Positions 8,905 through 16,782 of a stretch of 64,000 nt of DNA are shown in pieces. The DNA is from RUG572 sp964386385 (lineage in GTDB: Bacteria > Verrucomicrobiota > Kiritimatiellia > RFP12 > UBA1067). The stretch's first letter is position 1, and every line of letters begins with the position of its first letter. The position numbers and the translations under genes are program-made. The stretch lies in contig CAYLRN010000006.1 in the NCBI GenBank assembly GCA_964386385.1, positions 1-64,000 of the forward strand. The letters are read 5' to 3'. The notes under the pieces were generated by a model. That model was given only the letters and a program-made list of their open reading frames with translations. It made no database searches and had not been told where the DNA came from.

Positions 8905-9819
8905 CTATTTCCAGTCCGGCACGAGAAACGCCGTCATCATGCTGCGGTCGGACGTCGGCGCGTACGACCAGACGACTCTCTTGTCCCGCGTGACCTCGAA
9001 CGCCGTCGCGCGCGAGCCGTCGGGGCGGCCGTTCGCGTACGTGCCGACGACGAGATTTCCGTTCGGCAGTTCCTGCATTCCGCAGAGGTTGTCCAGTTTC
9101 AGTTCCGGGAAGTCGGCGCATGCCATCGACCAGACGATCTCGTGCGCGGGCGTGAACTCGGTGATTCCGCCGAGATGGGAGACGAGCGTGTTGCCGTTCG
9201 CGCGGCGGAGCGCGTCGAACGCGAGCGGGGCGTGTCCGCTCGTCAGACGCGGCGTCGTCTGCGCCCAGACCTCACGTCCCGTTGCGTCGTATTCGCGGAC
9301 GACGTTCGCGGACGAGCAGCAGACGAGATACGTCCCCGCCTTCGTCTTCCTGATCATGCGGTAGCGGTTGTGAAGCCCCGGCAGCGTTCCGTCCGCCAGC
9401 CGCGCGTCGCCCATGAACCTCACGACGGCGTTCGTCGTCTCCGCCGCGAGTTCCGTGATGAATCCGGTTCCGTTCTCCGCGACGACGACGTTGCCGCCGG
9501 GCTGGATTTCAAAGCCGAACAGGCCGTCCTTCGGACACGGGCGGTAGACGAGTTCCCGCTTCCCGGTCGCGACGTCCACCCGCCAGAGGTCGGCGTTCGA
9601 GTAGTAGACCCAGTTCCCATGCCGCTCGACGCGGTGGATGTTGCCGCATCCCTTCGCCTCCCAGAGGATCCGTCCGTCCGGCGCCATCGCATACGCACGG
9701 CCGGAGCCGGCCACGAGCAGCGGCGCGGACATCTCGCCGGAAATTCCCTTCGCCTGCGCGTCCGCAGCCAGCGCAATCGCGCAGACGGCCGCGGCCATTT
9801 TCAAACATGTCGTCGTCAT
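8905..9819 (-). CDS. Exported beta-propeller protein
   Basis: The predicted product has 304 residues. It starts with a signal peptide (MTTTCLKMAAAVCAIALAAD...AQA), and an AGGAG site stands 7 bases before the ATG. The mature part consists of repeating four-stranded blades of PQQ/NHL type, for example GRAYAMAPDGRILWEAKG, NVVREYDATGREVWAQ and GGITEFTPAHEIVW, consistent with a six- or seven-bladed propeller. No catalytic residues are recognisable. The position between the M3 peptidase gene (28 bases upstream) and queA (11 bases downstream) points to co-transcription rather than shared function. An arylsulfotransferase-like or ligand-binding propeller is possible but not demonstrable. Confidence 0.8.
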   Translation of the reverse strand: MTTTCLKMAAAVCAIALAADAQAKGISGEMSAPLLVAGSGRAYAMAPDGRILWEAKGCGNIHRVERHGNWVYYSNADLWRVDVATGKRELVYRPCPKDGLFGFEIQPGGNVVVAENGTGFITELAAETTNAVVRFMGDARLADGTLPGLHNRYRMIRKTKAGTYLVCCSSANVVREYDATGREVWAQTTPRLTSGHAPLAFDALRRANGNTLVSHLGGITEFTPAHEIVWSMACADFPELKLDNLCGMQELPNGNLVVGTYANGRPDGSRATAFEVTRDKRVVWSYAPTSDRSMMTAFLVPDWK

Positions 9820-9847
9820 CGTTCCGCTCCTGTCTCGAAGCTGGCAA

Positions 9848-11860
9848 TCACTGTTTCAGTCCGGTCTGCCGCAGCAGCGCGTCGACCGCCGGTTTCCGTC
9901 CCCTGAACATCTTGAAGACCTCCATCGGGTCGACGCTGCCGCCGAGGGAGAGGACCGTGTCGCGGAAGCGGCGGCCGAGGCGGCGCATCGCGTCGTCGTC
10001 GTCCAGCCCCGCCTCCTCGAAGGCGCCGAATGCGTCCGCGCTCATCACCTCGCTCCACTTGTAGCCGTAGTAGCCGGCCGCGTAGCCACCGGAGAACACG
10101 TGCGTGAAGGAATCGAGGAAGCGGTCCTCCGGCACGACGGCGCCGGGGATGAAGTCCGCGAAAACGGCGTCCTTGAGGGCGTTGGGGTCTGCGGGCGGGG
10201 AGACGTGGAGCGCGAGGTCGGTCTTCGCGAAGGCGATCTGGCGCATGGACGCGGAGGCGGCGCGGTAGTTCTTCGCGGCTCGGACGCGGGCGACCAGGTC
10301 GTCCGGGATGTCGGCATACGTGTCCACGTGCCGCGCGAAGCGCTTCACCGTGTGCGCGTCGACGCACCAGTTCTCCATGAACTGCGAGGCGACTTCCACG
10401 GCGTCCCAGTCGATGAGGTTCAGTCCGGATGCGCCCGGGTCGTCCACGGTCGTGAGCATGTGCTGGAGGGCGTGTCCGAACTCGTGGAAGAGGGTTTCGA
10501 CTTCCGAGAAGCGCATGAGGGCGCGGCCGTCCGAGTCGGGGCGGGCCTGGTTGCAGCAGACGAGCGCGAGAGGCAGGGCGACCTTGCCGTCCGGACGCGC
10601 GTCGCGAGTGCGGAGTTCGTTCATCCACGCGCCGCCGCGCTTCGTCTCCGGGCGCGAATACGGGTCGAAGTAGAAATGCGCGCGGACGCGGCCATTCTCG
10701 TCGCGGACGCGGAAGAAGCGGACGTCCCCGTGCCATACGGGGGCGGTCCAGTCGGCCGGCTCGACGGTCACGCCGAAAAGGCGCTCCGCCAGCTTGAAGA
10801 GTCCGTTCAGGACGATGGGCAGGTTGAAGTAGCGCGACAGCTCCTCCTCGGAATATGCGTACTTCTCCTCCCGCATCCGCTCCGCCCAGAACGCGACGTC
10901 CCACGGCTCCAGTGTTCCGTCGAATCCGCGCGAGGCGGCGAACGCGGCCAGTTCGGCGCGTTCGCGCTCCGCGGCGGGACGCGAGGCGGCGGCGAGTTCG
11001 TCGATTATCTCCTCCACCGCCGCGACGGACGGGGCGCACTTCTCCTCCAGGGACAGTTCGGCGTACGACGTCCGGCCGAGGAGGGATGCGAGTTCGCGGC
11101 GCAGGGCGAGGATGCGTCCGACGAGCGGCGTGTTGTCCGGTTCGCCGGCGCTCGCCCGCGTCGCGCGCGCGCGAAACAGCCTTTCGCGCAGGGCGCGGTT
11201 CTTCGCGTGCTTCATGAACGGCGCGTATACGGCGTCCTCCACCGTGGCCGTCCAAGGGCCGGAATCGGGCGAGCCGGAGCCGGCCATCGTCGCCTTCAAC
11301 TGGGATGGAAGTCCATCGACGTCGGCGGGGTCGGTCAGCGTCAGGGAAAAGGCCTTCGTCGCGTCGAGGACGTTGTTGCCGAACGAGTTGGCGAGCGTGG
11401 CGAGCTCTGTCTGGATTTCGTTGAAGCGCTTCTGCCTTTCGCCGTCCAGGGCGACGCCGGAGAGTTCCGCCTCCTGCACCATCTTCGCGAGGATGCGGCG
11501 GCGGGCGGGGGTGTCTGCGGGCGTCGCCTTGGCAAGCTCGTAGAAGCGGCGGGACTGTCCGACGCGCAGGAAGAACGCGACGATGCGACCCTGGTACTTC
11601 TCCTCGACGGCGCGCCAGTCGGCGGAGTTGCAGACGGACAGCAGATGCTCCACGAGCCCCCACGCCTCCGCGAGCGGGCGCGTCGCGTCGCCGAGCGGAC
11701 GGGCGAAGCCCTCCCACGTCGGGACTGCGGACGCCTCCAGCGCGGAGACGGCGGACTCCGCCGCGTCCAGCAGCTGCGGCAGCGCCGCGTCGGCGGCGAC
11801 CGGCGTCATCGCCGGGAAGTCGGGGAACTCGCCGACCGGCAGAAACGGATTCGTCGCCAT
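9848..11860 (-). CDS. prlC: M3-family oligopeptidase (oligopeptidase A-like)
   Basis: This 670-residue zinc metallopeptidase degrades oligopeptides in the cytoplasm. The metal-binding motif HEFGHALQH lies near residue 458, followed about 28 residues later by EVASQFMENW, which supplies the third ligand glutamate. The usual family length is about 680. The frame continues upstream antisense-like into ilvB, but the real start is MATNPFLPVGEFP at 11860, five bases after the ilvB stop. The downstream propeller gene starts 28 bases after its stop. It probably contributes to peptide turnover, including cleaved signal peptides. The choice between oligopeptidase A and other M3A members is by similarity only. 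Confidence 0.92.
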   Translation of the reverse strand: MATNPFLPVGEFPDFPAMTPVAADAALPQLLDAAESAVSALEASAVPTWEGFARPLGDATRPLAEAWGLVEHLLSVCNSADWRAVEEKYQGRIVAFFLRVGQSRRFYELAKATPADTPARRRILAKMVQEAELSGVALDGERQKRFNEIQTELATLANSFGNNVLDATKAFSLTLTDPADVDGLPSQLKATMAGSGSPDSGPWTATVEDAVYAPFMKHAKNRALRERLFRARATRASAGEPDNTPLVGRILALRRELASLLGRTSYAELSLEEKCAPSVAAVEEIIDELAAASRPAAERERAELAAFAASRGFDGTLEPWDVAFWAERMREEKYAYSEEELSRYFNLPIVLNGLFKLAERLFGVTVEPADWTAPVWHGDVRFFRVRDENGRVRAHFYFDPYSRPETKRGGAWMNELRTRDARPDGKVALPLALVCCNQARPDSDGRALMRFSEVETLFHEFGHALQHMLTTVDDPGASGLNLIDWDAVEVASQFMENWCVDAHTVKRFARHVDTYADIPDDLVARVRAAKNYRAASASMRQIAFAKTDLALHVSPPADPNALKDAVFADFIPGAVVPEDRFLDSFTHVFSGGYAAGYYGYKWSEVMSADAFGAFEEAGLDDDDAMRRLGRRFRDTVLSLGGSVDPMEVFKMFRGRKPAVDALLRQTGLKQ

Positions 11861-11865
11861 CGCGC

Positions 11866-13605
11866 TCACTCGAAGATCATGCCCTCGACGGGCTGTCCGC
11901 CGGGCTGCATCGGATAGACGTTCGCGCGCGGCTCGACGATGACCTCCACGAACGTGGTCTTGCTCGAGTTGATCGCCTTCTTGAGCGTTGGTTCGAGCTT
12001 GTCGGGGTCGATCACGCGATAGGCCTCCGCGCCGTGGGCCTCGGCGAGGCCGACGAGATTCGGGAGGTAGTCGTATTCTAGGTCCTGGTCGAGATGCTCG
12101 TTCACGCAGCGGCCCTTCACCGAAAGAATCGAATCGGCGTAGCGCTTGGAGTAGAAGAGCTCCTGCCACTGGCGCACCATTCCGAGGCAGCCGTTGTTGA
12201 TCACGACGAAAGTGACGGGGAGCTTGTGCTCCACGGCGCAGACGATCTCCTCGAACGTCATCTGGGCGCCGCCGTCGCCGCAGATGGCGACGATCTTCTT
12301 GTCTGGCCGGCCGAGCGCGGCGCCGATCGCGGCGGGGATGCCGAAGCCCATCGTGCCCATGCCGCCGGAGGTGAGGAAGTGGCGGGCGTACTTGTGGCGG
12401 AAGTACTGGGCGCTCCACATCTGGTGCTGGCCGACGTCCGTGGAGAGAATGGCCTCGCCCTTCGTCACGCGGTCGATCGCCTCGATCACGCTCTGCGGCA
12501 TGATGACGCCCGGGTGCATCGTCTTGTAGCCCATCGGGCGCTGCTTGCGCCACTGGGCGATCTGCGCGAGCCATTCGTCGTGCTGCGCGGCCCTGACGCG
12601 GGAGGAGACGACGGTGAGGACGTCCTTCACGTCCGCGACGATGCCGAGGTTCACGCCCACGTTCTTCTTGATGGACGACGGGTCGCAGTCCACGTGGACG
12701 ATCTTCGCGTTCTTCGCGTAGGCAGCGAGCTTGCCGGTCACGCGGTCGCTGAAGCGGACGCCGAGGGCGAGCAGGAGGTCGCATTTGGAAATCGCATAGT
12801 TCGCGGCGGCCGTGCCGTGCATCCCGGCGAGGTGGAGGGAGAGCGGATCCGTCTCCGGGAACGCGCCGAGGCCCATCAGCGTCGTCGCCACCGGTATGTT
12901 GGCGCGGCGCGCGAGCGCGGCGACGTCCTTGGCGGCGCCGGCGGCGATCACGCCGCCGCCGGCGTAGATGACGGGGCGTTCGGCCTCGTTGATCAGCTTC
13001 GCGAGGCGCGACATCTGGGAGGCCGTGGCCATGGATTCGGGGTGGTATGCGCGAAGGCAGACGCGCTCCGGGTATTCGGCGGTGGTCATCGCGCGCTGGA
13101 CGTTCTTGGGGAGGTCGATCACCACGGGGCCCGGCTTGCCGTGGGTGGCGATGTGGAACGCCTCGGCGATGATTTCGGGAATCTCGTCGGCGCTCTGCAC
13201 GAGGAAGCTGTGCTTGGTGACGGCGCGGCAGATGCCGTTCATGTCGGCCTCCTGGAAGGCGTCGGTGCCGATCTGGTCCATGGGCACCTGCCCGGTGATG
13301 CACACGAGCGGGACGCCGTCCATGTTGGCGGTGGCAAGTCCGGTGATCGTGTTCGTCGCGCCGGGGCCGCTCGTGACGAGGCAGACGCCAGGCTTGCCGG
13401 TCGCGCGCGCATAGCCGTCGGCCATGTGGACGCATCCCTGCTCGTGGCGGCCGAGGATGAAAGTGAACGGGGCTTCGGGGAGGCAGTTGAAGACGTCGAG
13501 GACCTGTCCGCCCGGATATCCGAAAAGGACTTCCGTGCCGGCCTTCGCCAGCGAATCCACCAGGGCCTGCGCGCCCGACTTCTCCATCTTCTTTGTCATT
13601 GTCAT
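11866..13605 (-). CDS. ilvB: Acetolactate synthase large subunit
   Basis: This 579-residue thiamine-diphosphate enzyme condenses pyruvate units, or pyruvate with 2-ketobutyrate, in branched-chain amino-acid synthesis. All three expected domains are present. The N-terminal pyrimidine-binding domain has the catalytic glutamate in GRHEQG (near residue 54) and SGPGATNTITGLA. The central domain is present. The C-terminal pyrophosphate-binding domain has GDGGAQMTFEE (near residue 438) and INNGCLGMVRQWQELF. No regulatory small-subunit gene (ilvN) follows; the next gene is an M3 peptidase, so the partner must be encoded elsewhere or be absent. It lies 64 bases after the Sel1 gene and is probably part of the hisS-queA transcript. 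Confidence 0.95.
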   Translation of the reverse strand: MTMTKKMEKSGAQALVDSLAKAGTEVLFGYPGGQVLDVFNCLPEAPFTFILGRHEQGCVHMADGYARATGKPGVCLVTSGPGATNTITGLATANMDGVPLVCITGQVPMDQIGTDAFQEADMNGICRAVTKHSFLVQSADEIPEIIAEAFHIATHGKPGPVVIDLPKNVQRAMTTAEYPERVCLRAYHPESMATASQMSRLAKLINEAERPVIYAGGGVIAAGAAKDVAALARRANIPVATTLMGLGAFPETDPLSLHLAGMHGTAAANYAISKCDLLLALGVRFSDRVTGKLAAYAKNAKIVHVDCDPSSIKKNVGVNLGIVADVKDVLTVVSSRVRAAQHDEWLAQIAQWRKQRPMGYKTMHPGVIMPQSVIEAIDRVTKGEAILSTDVGQHQMWSAQYFRHKYARHFLTSGGMGTMGFGIPAAIGAALGRPDKKIVAICGDGGAQMTFEEIVCAVEHKLPVTFVVINNGCLGMVRQWQELFYSKRYADSILSVKGRCVNEHLDQDLEYDYLPNLVGLAEAHGAEAYRVIDPDKLEPTLKKAINSSKTTFVEVIVEPRANVYPMQPGGQPVEGMIFE

Positions 13606-13669
13606 CTTGCTTCTGCCTTGACTCTTTGTTGCCTTGTTTTAAATGAACGAATGGACGGACGGCGTTCCG

Positions 13670-14803
13670 TCACCGCCCGCCGCCGCGGTTTTCGGCCTCG
13701 CGCCTGAGCCAGTCCTGCGCGGCGCGGTCGCCCTGCGCGGCGCGGGACCGGATCTTCCACTCCAGGGAAAGCCTTTCGCTGGCCTTCACGCCAACTCCGC
13801 GCTCGTAGCACGTGGACACGTTCTCCATCGCGGGCGGATAGCCGGTCTCCGCCGCGCGCATGAACAGCCTGAACGCCCGTTCGTGGTCTGCCTTCACGCC
13901 CTCGCCCTTCCAGAGGACGACGCCGAAGACGTTCATCGCCTCCACGCATCCGCCGGCGGACGCCTTTTCGAGGAGCGAGGCGGCCTTCGCGAAGTCCTCC
14001 GCCACGCCCTCTCCGCGACGGAGGGCTAGCGCGTAGTTGAACTGCCCGTAGGCGTTCTCGTAGCTTGCGGACTTCGCGAACCACTTCGTGGCCAGCTCCA
14101 GGTCGCGCTCCACGACGACGCCGTCGCGGAAGAACGCGCCGATGTTGTTGATCGCCTCCGGATGCCCCTTCTCCGCGGCGGCGCGGAAGCATATGAAAGC
14201 GGTCTCGTCGTCGCGCGGCGTGCCAAGCCCGCGCCACGCGCACATGCCCATGTTGTAGAGGCCGTTCGCGTCGCCCTTGCCGGCCGCCGTCTTGAAGAAT
14301 CCGTACGCCTCCGCCATCACCTTGTCCAGCTCGTCCTGCGGAAGGCCGTCCACCATCGCCTGCGAGAAGACGTGCGAACCCCATGCGTTCGCGGCCTGCA
14401 CGTTGCCGCGCAGCGCGGCGCGGTGGAGCATGTTCGTGTCGCCGTTCTCAAGCGAGAGAAGATACCACGCCAGGGCGTTGTCGCTCTCCCGCGCAAGACG
14501 TTCGATCGGGCCGCGGCAGCGGGCGAAGTAGTTGGAGCGCGTGGAAGGATCGAGGTGCGCCTCCTTCGGTGCGTCGGGGTCGCGGGAGACGAGAGCCAGG
14601 AGGTAGCCGTGGACGATTCCGCCGCGGCGGGCCTCTTCCGCCACCTCCGCGGCGGCCTCGGAGTAGCCACGCACAGAGCCGCCGGCGCGCGAGTTGAGAA
14701 GGCGCAGGACCGCGCCCTCGACGTTCGCCTCCGCACCGCGCGCCGCAAGGGACGCGCAGAGCGCCGCGCACGCGAAGACAATCCCGAATGCCGAAGAGCG
14801 CAT
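13670..14803 (-). CDS. Exported Sel1-repeat protein
   Basis: The product has 377 residues and a signal peptide (MRSSAFGIVFACAALCASLA). At least five Sel1-like helical repeats follow from about residue 130, for example GLYNMGMCAWRGLGTPRDDE, AINNIGAFFRDGVVVERDLE and AMNVFGVVLWKGEGVKADHE, with the usual GxG turn pattern. Sel1 solenoids mediate protein-protein contacts, so a periplasmic scaffold or regulatory adaptor role is inferred. ATG 14803 is chosen because GGGGGAGG stands 7 bases upstream and the signal peptide begins there; the frame extends 52 codons further upstream within the neighbouring gene. It starts two bases after the methyltransferase stop. Confidence 0.85.
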   Translation of the reverse strand: MRSSAFGIVFACAALCASLAARGAEANVEGAVLRLLNSRAGGSVRGYSEAAAEVAEEARRGGIVHGYLLALVSRDPDAPKEAHLDPSTRSNYFARCRGPIERLARESDNALAWYLLSLENGDTNMLHRAALRGNVQAANAWGSHVFSQAMVDGLPQDELDKVMAEAYGFFKTAAGKGDANGLYNMGMCAWRGLGTPRDDETAFICFRAAAEKGHPEAINNIGAFFRDGVVVERDLELATKWFAKSASYENAYGQFNYALALRRGEGVAEDFAKAASLLEKASAGGCVEAMNVFGVVLWKGEGVKADHERAFRLFMRAAETGYPPAMENVSTCYERGVGVKASERLSLEWKIRSRAAQGDRAAQDWLRREAENRGGGR

Positions 14804-14805
14804 CG

Positions 14806-15426
14806 TCACGCCTCCCCCCTGCGCTGTCTGCCGCGCGGCGAGAGCATCGCCGCGGAGACGGGTATCGACGCGCTCACTATGTGCGCACCCCGGTTCCGCC
14901 AGTTCTTGCGGCAGGCGCAGACGGACGTGAGACGTCCGCCGAGGCCGAACTTCCACCACGGCGGACGCTTCAGCCCGACGACGTCGAAGCCGTCGCGCAG
15001 AAGCTCGTATATCCCGCGCTGCGTGTAGCCGGAGCCGTCCGACGACGCCACCTCGACCGCGAAGACCATCGACCCGCCGCCGGAAAGGACGCGATGCACC
15101 TCGCGCACGAGCGTGGAGACATGTTCCTCGCGCATGGAGAACATCGCCGGCGAGAGCAGCACGGCGTCGAACTGGTTCGCCTCGAACGGCAGCTCAAGCC
15201 CGGAGCCGAACTGCAGGACGGTCTTCGGGTCGAGGACCGCCGCCGTCCGGCCACGCGCCTGGGCGGTCGCCTCGACGGTCATCCACACTCCGCCGCACGT
15301 CTCGCGGAAGAGACGCGACGCCTCCGCGGACGCGAAGCCGACGTCGAGCCCGGCGCGGACGCGGATGCCCCGCGCCGTCATTTCGGCAAGCGCCGCCGCG
15401 GCGCCTCTGTCAAGTCCCGAGTTCAA
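14806..15426 (-). CDS. Class I SAM-dependent methyltransferase-like protein
   Basis: The product is about 206 residues and of Methyltransf_11 type. The SAM-binding strand reads LDVGFASAEASRLF, where the usual glycine-rich LDxGxG has become LDVGFA. The acidic/QFDAVLLSP strand and VREVHRVLSGGGSMVF are normal. No ATG begins near the hisS end. TTG 15426, preceded by AGGGAAGAG, overlaps the hisS stop by 17 bases and is preferred; TTG 15450 and ATG 15381 are alternatives. The substrate is unknown. The degenerate glycine loop leaves open weak or altered SAM binding. Confidence 0.7.
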   Translation of the reverse strand: MNSGLDRGAAAALAEMTARGIRVRAGLDVGFASAEASRLFRETCGGVWMTVEATAQARGRTAAVLDPKTVLQFGSGLELPFEANQFDAVLLSPAMFSMREEHVSTLVREVHRVLSGGGSMVFAVEVASSDGSGYTQRGIYELLRDGFDVVGLKRPPWWKFGLGGRLTSVCACRKNWRNRGAHIVSASIPVSAAMLSPRGRQRRGEA

Positions 15427-16684
15427 TTGAGGTCTCTTCCCTTGTCGCAAGGTCCTTCATCTTGGCGACTCCGGCCGCCACGTCGTCCGGCCCCAGAAAG
15501 ACCGCCTTCGCGCAGACGGAAGCCCCCGCCCTGGCGAAGAACTGCTTCGGCTTCGCCTTCTTCAGCGCCAGGTCCACGCACTCCCCGGCAGCGCGCAGCC
15601 TCGCCGCAAGGGCGATCGCCGCGTCGCGCTGCTCCGGGAACATGTAGCCCACGTAGACACCCTTCCTGTCGCGCGCGGCCTCCTCGCCAAGACGCGCCTT
15701 GAGAAGTTCCGTCACCACGACGTCGCCGAAGCCGAGGCCCACCGCCGTCGCCGGGGCGCCGCCAATCGTGGTGAGGAGGTTGTCGTAGCGGCCGCCGCCG
15801 AAGATGGCGCGGAATTCGCGCTTCGCGTCGAAGCACTCGAAGACGATTCCGGTGTAGTAGCTGAGCCCGCGGACGACCGAGACGTCGAACTCGAGCGACT
15901 TCCCGAGTCCGGCGAGGTCCGCGATGCGGAAGAGCTCGCGAAGGCGCGCGACGGCGGGGCTTTCCCCGTCGCCGGCCGCCAGTCGCTCCGCCTCGTCAAG
16001 CGTCTTCACGTCCATGATCGCGAACGCGGCCTTCACGCCGCCGTCGGAGACGCCGCCTTCCTTCATCATCGCGGCAAGCTCCTCGTCCGGCATCTTCCCG
16101 CGCTTGTCGAGGGCCAGGAAGACCTGCGGGTGCAGCTCCTGCGGAATGCCGCTCGCCGCAAGGAGTTCGGAAAGGAGCGCGCGGTTGGACACGTGGACGC
16201 GGAAGTCGTCGTTCGAGAGTCCCATGCGGCGGAGCGCGTCGCACGCGGCGCCGAGGACCTCGGCCTCGGCCAGGACGCTCTCCTCGCCGACGATGTCCAT
16301 GTTCCACTGGTAGTGCTCGCGCTTGCGCCCCTTCGTCATGCGCTCGTAGCGGAAGCACTGGGCGATGGCCGTCCACTTGATCGGGAAGGAAAGGCTGCCC
16401 TGGCGGCGCGCGACCATGCGCGCAAGGGTGGGCGTCATCTCGGCGCGAAGGGCGAGATGGCGGTCGCTCTTGTCGTTGAAATGATAGATCTGCTCGCCGA
16501 CCTCCTCGCCGGCCTTGCGGGCGAGAAGCTCGTAGCTCTCGACGACGCAGGCGTCGTACGGCTCGAAGCCGGCGGCCTCGGCGGCGGCGCGAAACGCGCC
16601 GAACACCTTGTTCCGCCATGCCATGTCTTCGGGATAGAAATCCCGCATTCCCCGCGGAGGGTCGAATGAAATCCGCTCTACCAT
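15410..16684 (-). CDS. hisS: Histidyl-tRNA synthetase
   Basis: This 424-residue class II aminoacyl-tRNA synthetase charges tRNA-His. Class II motif 1 is around PPRGMRDFYPEDMAWR. Motif 2 is AIAQCFRYERMTKGRKREH. The histidine-specific YYTGIVFECF and motif 3 with GGGRYDNLL and ATAVGLGFGDVV follow, then a C-terminal anticodon-binding domain. Start MVERISFDPPRG at 16684 is preferred over the in-frame ATG 16717, because the latter adds only a basic low-complexity tail. It is the first gene of the run ending at queA. Its promoter is the TGA-TATACT box at 16730-16738. Confidence 0.95.
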   Translation of the reverse strand: MVERISFDPPRGMRDFYPEDMAWRNKVFGAFRAAAEAAGFEPYDACVVESYELLARKAGEEVGEQIYHFNDKSDRHLALRAEMTPTLARMVARRQGSLSFPIKWTAIAQCFRYERMTKGRKREHYQWNMDIVGEESVLAEAEVLGAACDALRRMGLSNDDFRVHVSNRALLSELLAASGIPQELHPQVFLALDKRGKMPDEELAAMMKEGGVSDGGVKAAFAIMDVKTLDEAERLAAGDGESPAVARLRELFRIADLAGLGKSLEFDVSVVRGLSYYTGIVFECFDAKREFRAIFGGGRYDNLLTTIGGAPATAVGLGFGDVVVTELLKARLGEEAARDRKGVYVGYMFPEQRDAAIALAARLRAAGECVDLALKKAKPKQFFARAGASVCAKAVFLGPDDVAAGVAKMKDLATREETSIELGT

Positions 16685-16729
16685 CTCTTTTTTCTTCTCT
16701 TTCTTCCAAACTCTCAATCGGAAAACGCC

Positions 16730-16738
16730 AGTATATCA
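16730..16738 (-). promoter_or_regulatory. Extended -10 promoter of hisS run
   Basis: The minus strand reads TGA-TATACT, placing a predicted transcription start about 40 bases before ATG 16684. No strong -35 box is seen; TTCAAC at 16751-16756 would leave a 15-base spacer. Confidence 0.55.
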
Positions 16739-16782
16739 CAAACGAGGGGCGTTGAAAACATGATTGGCAAACAGGGCGGGCG

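Noticed and set aside
9638..11917. 759-codon plus-strand frame
   Set aside because: It is antisense to the M3 peptidase and propeller genes, which carry clear catalytic or structural motifs.
11861..13435. Upstream extension of the M3 peptidase frame
   Set aside because: It overlaps ilvB completely in another frame and encodes only Arg/Pro-rich sequence; the true start is at 11860.
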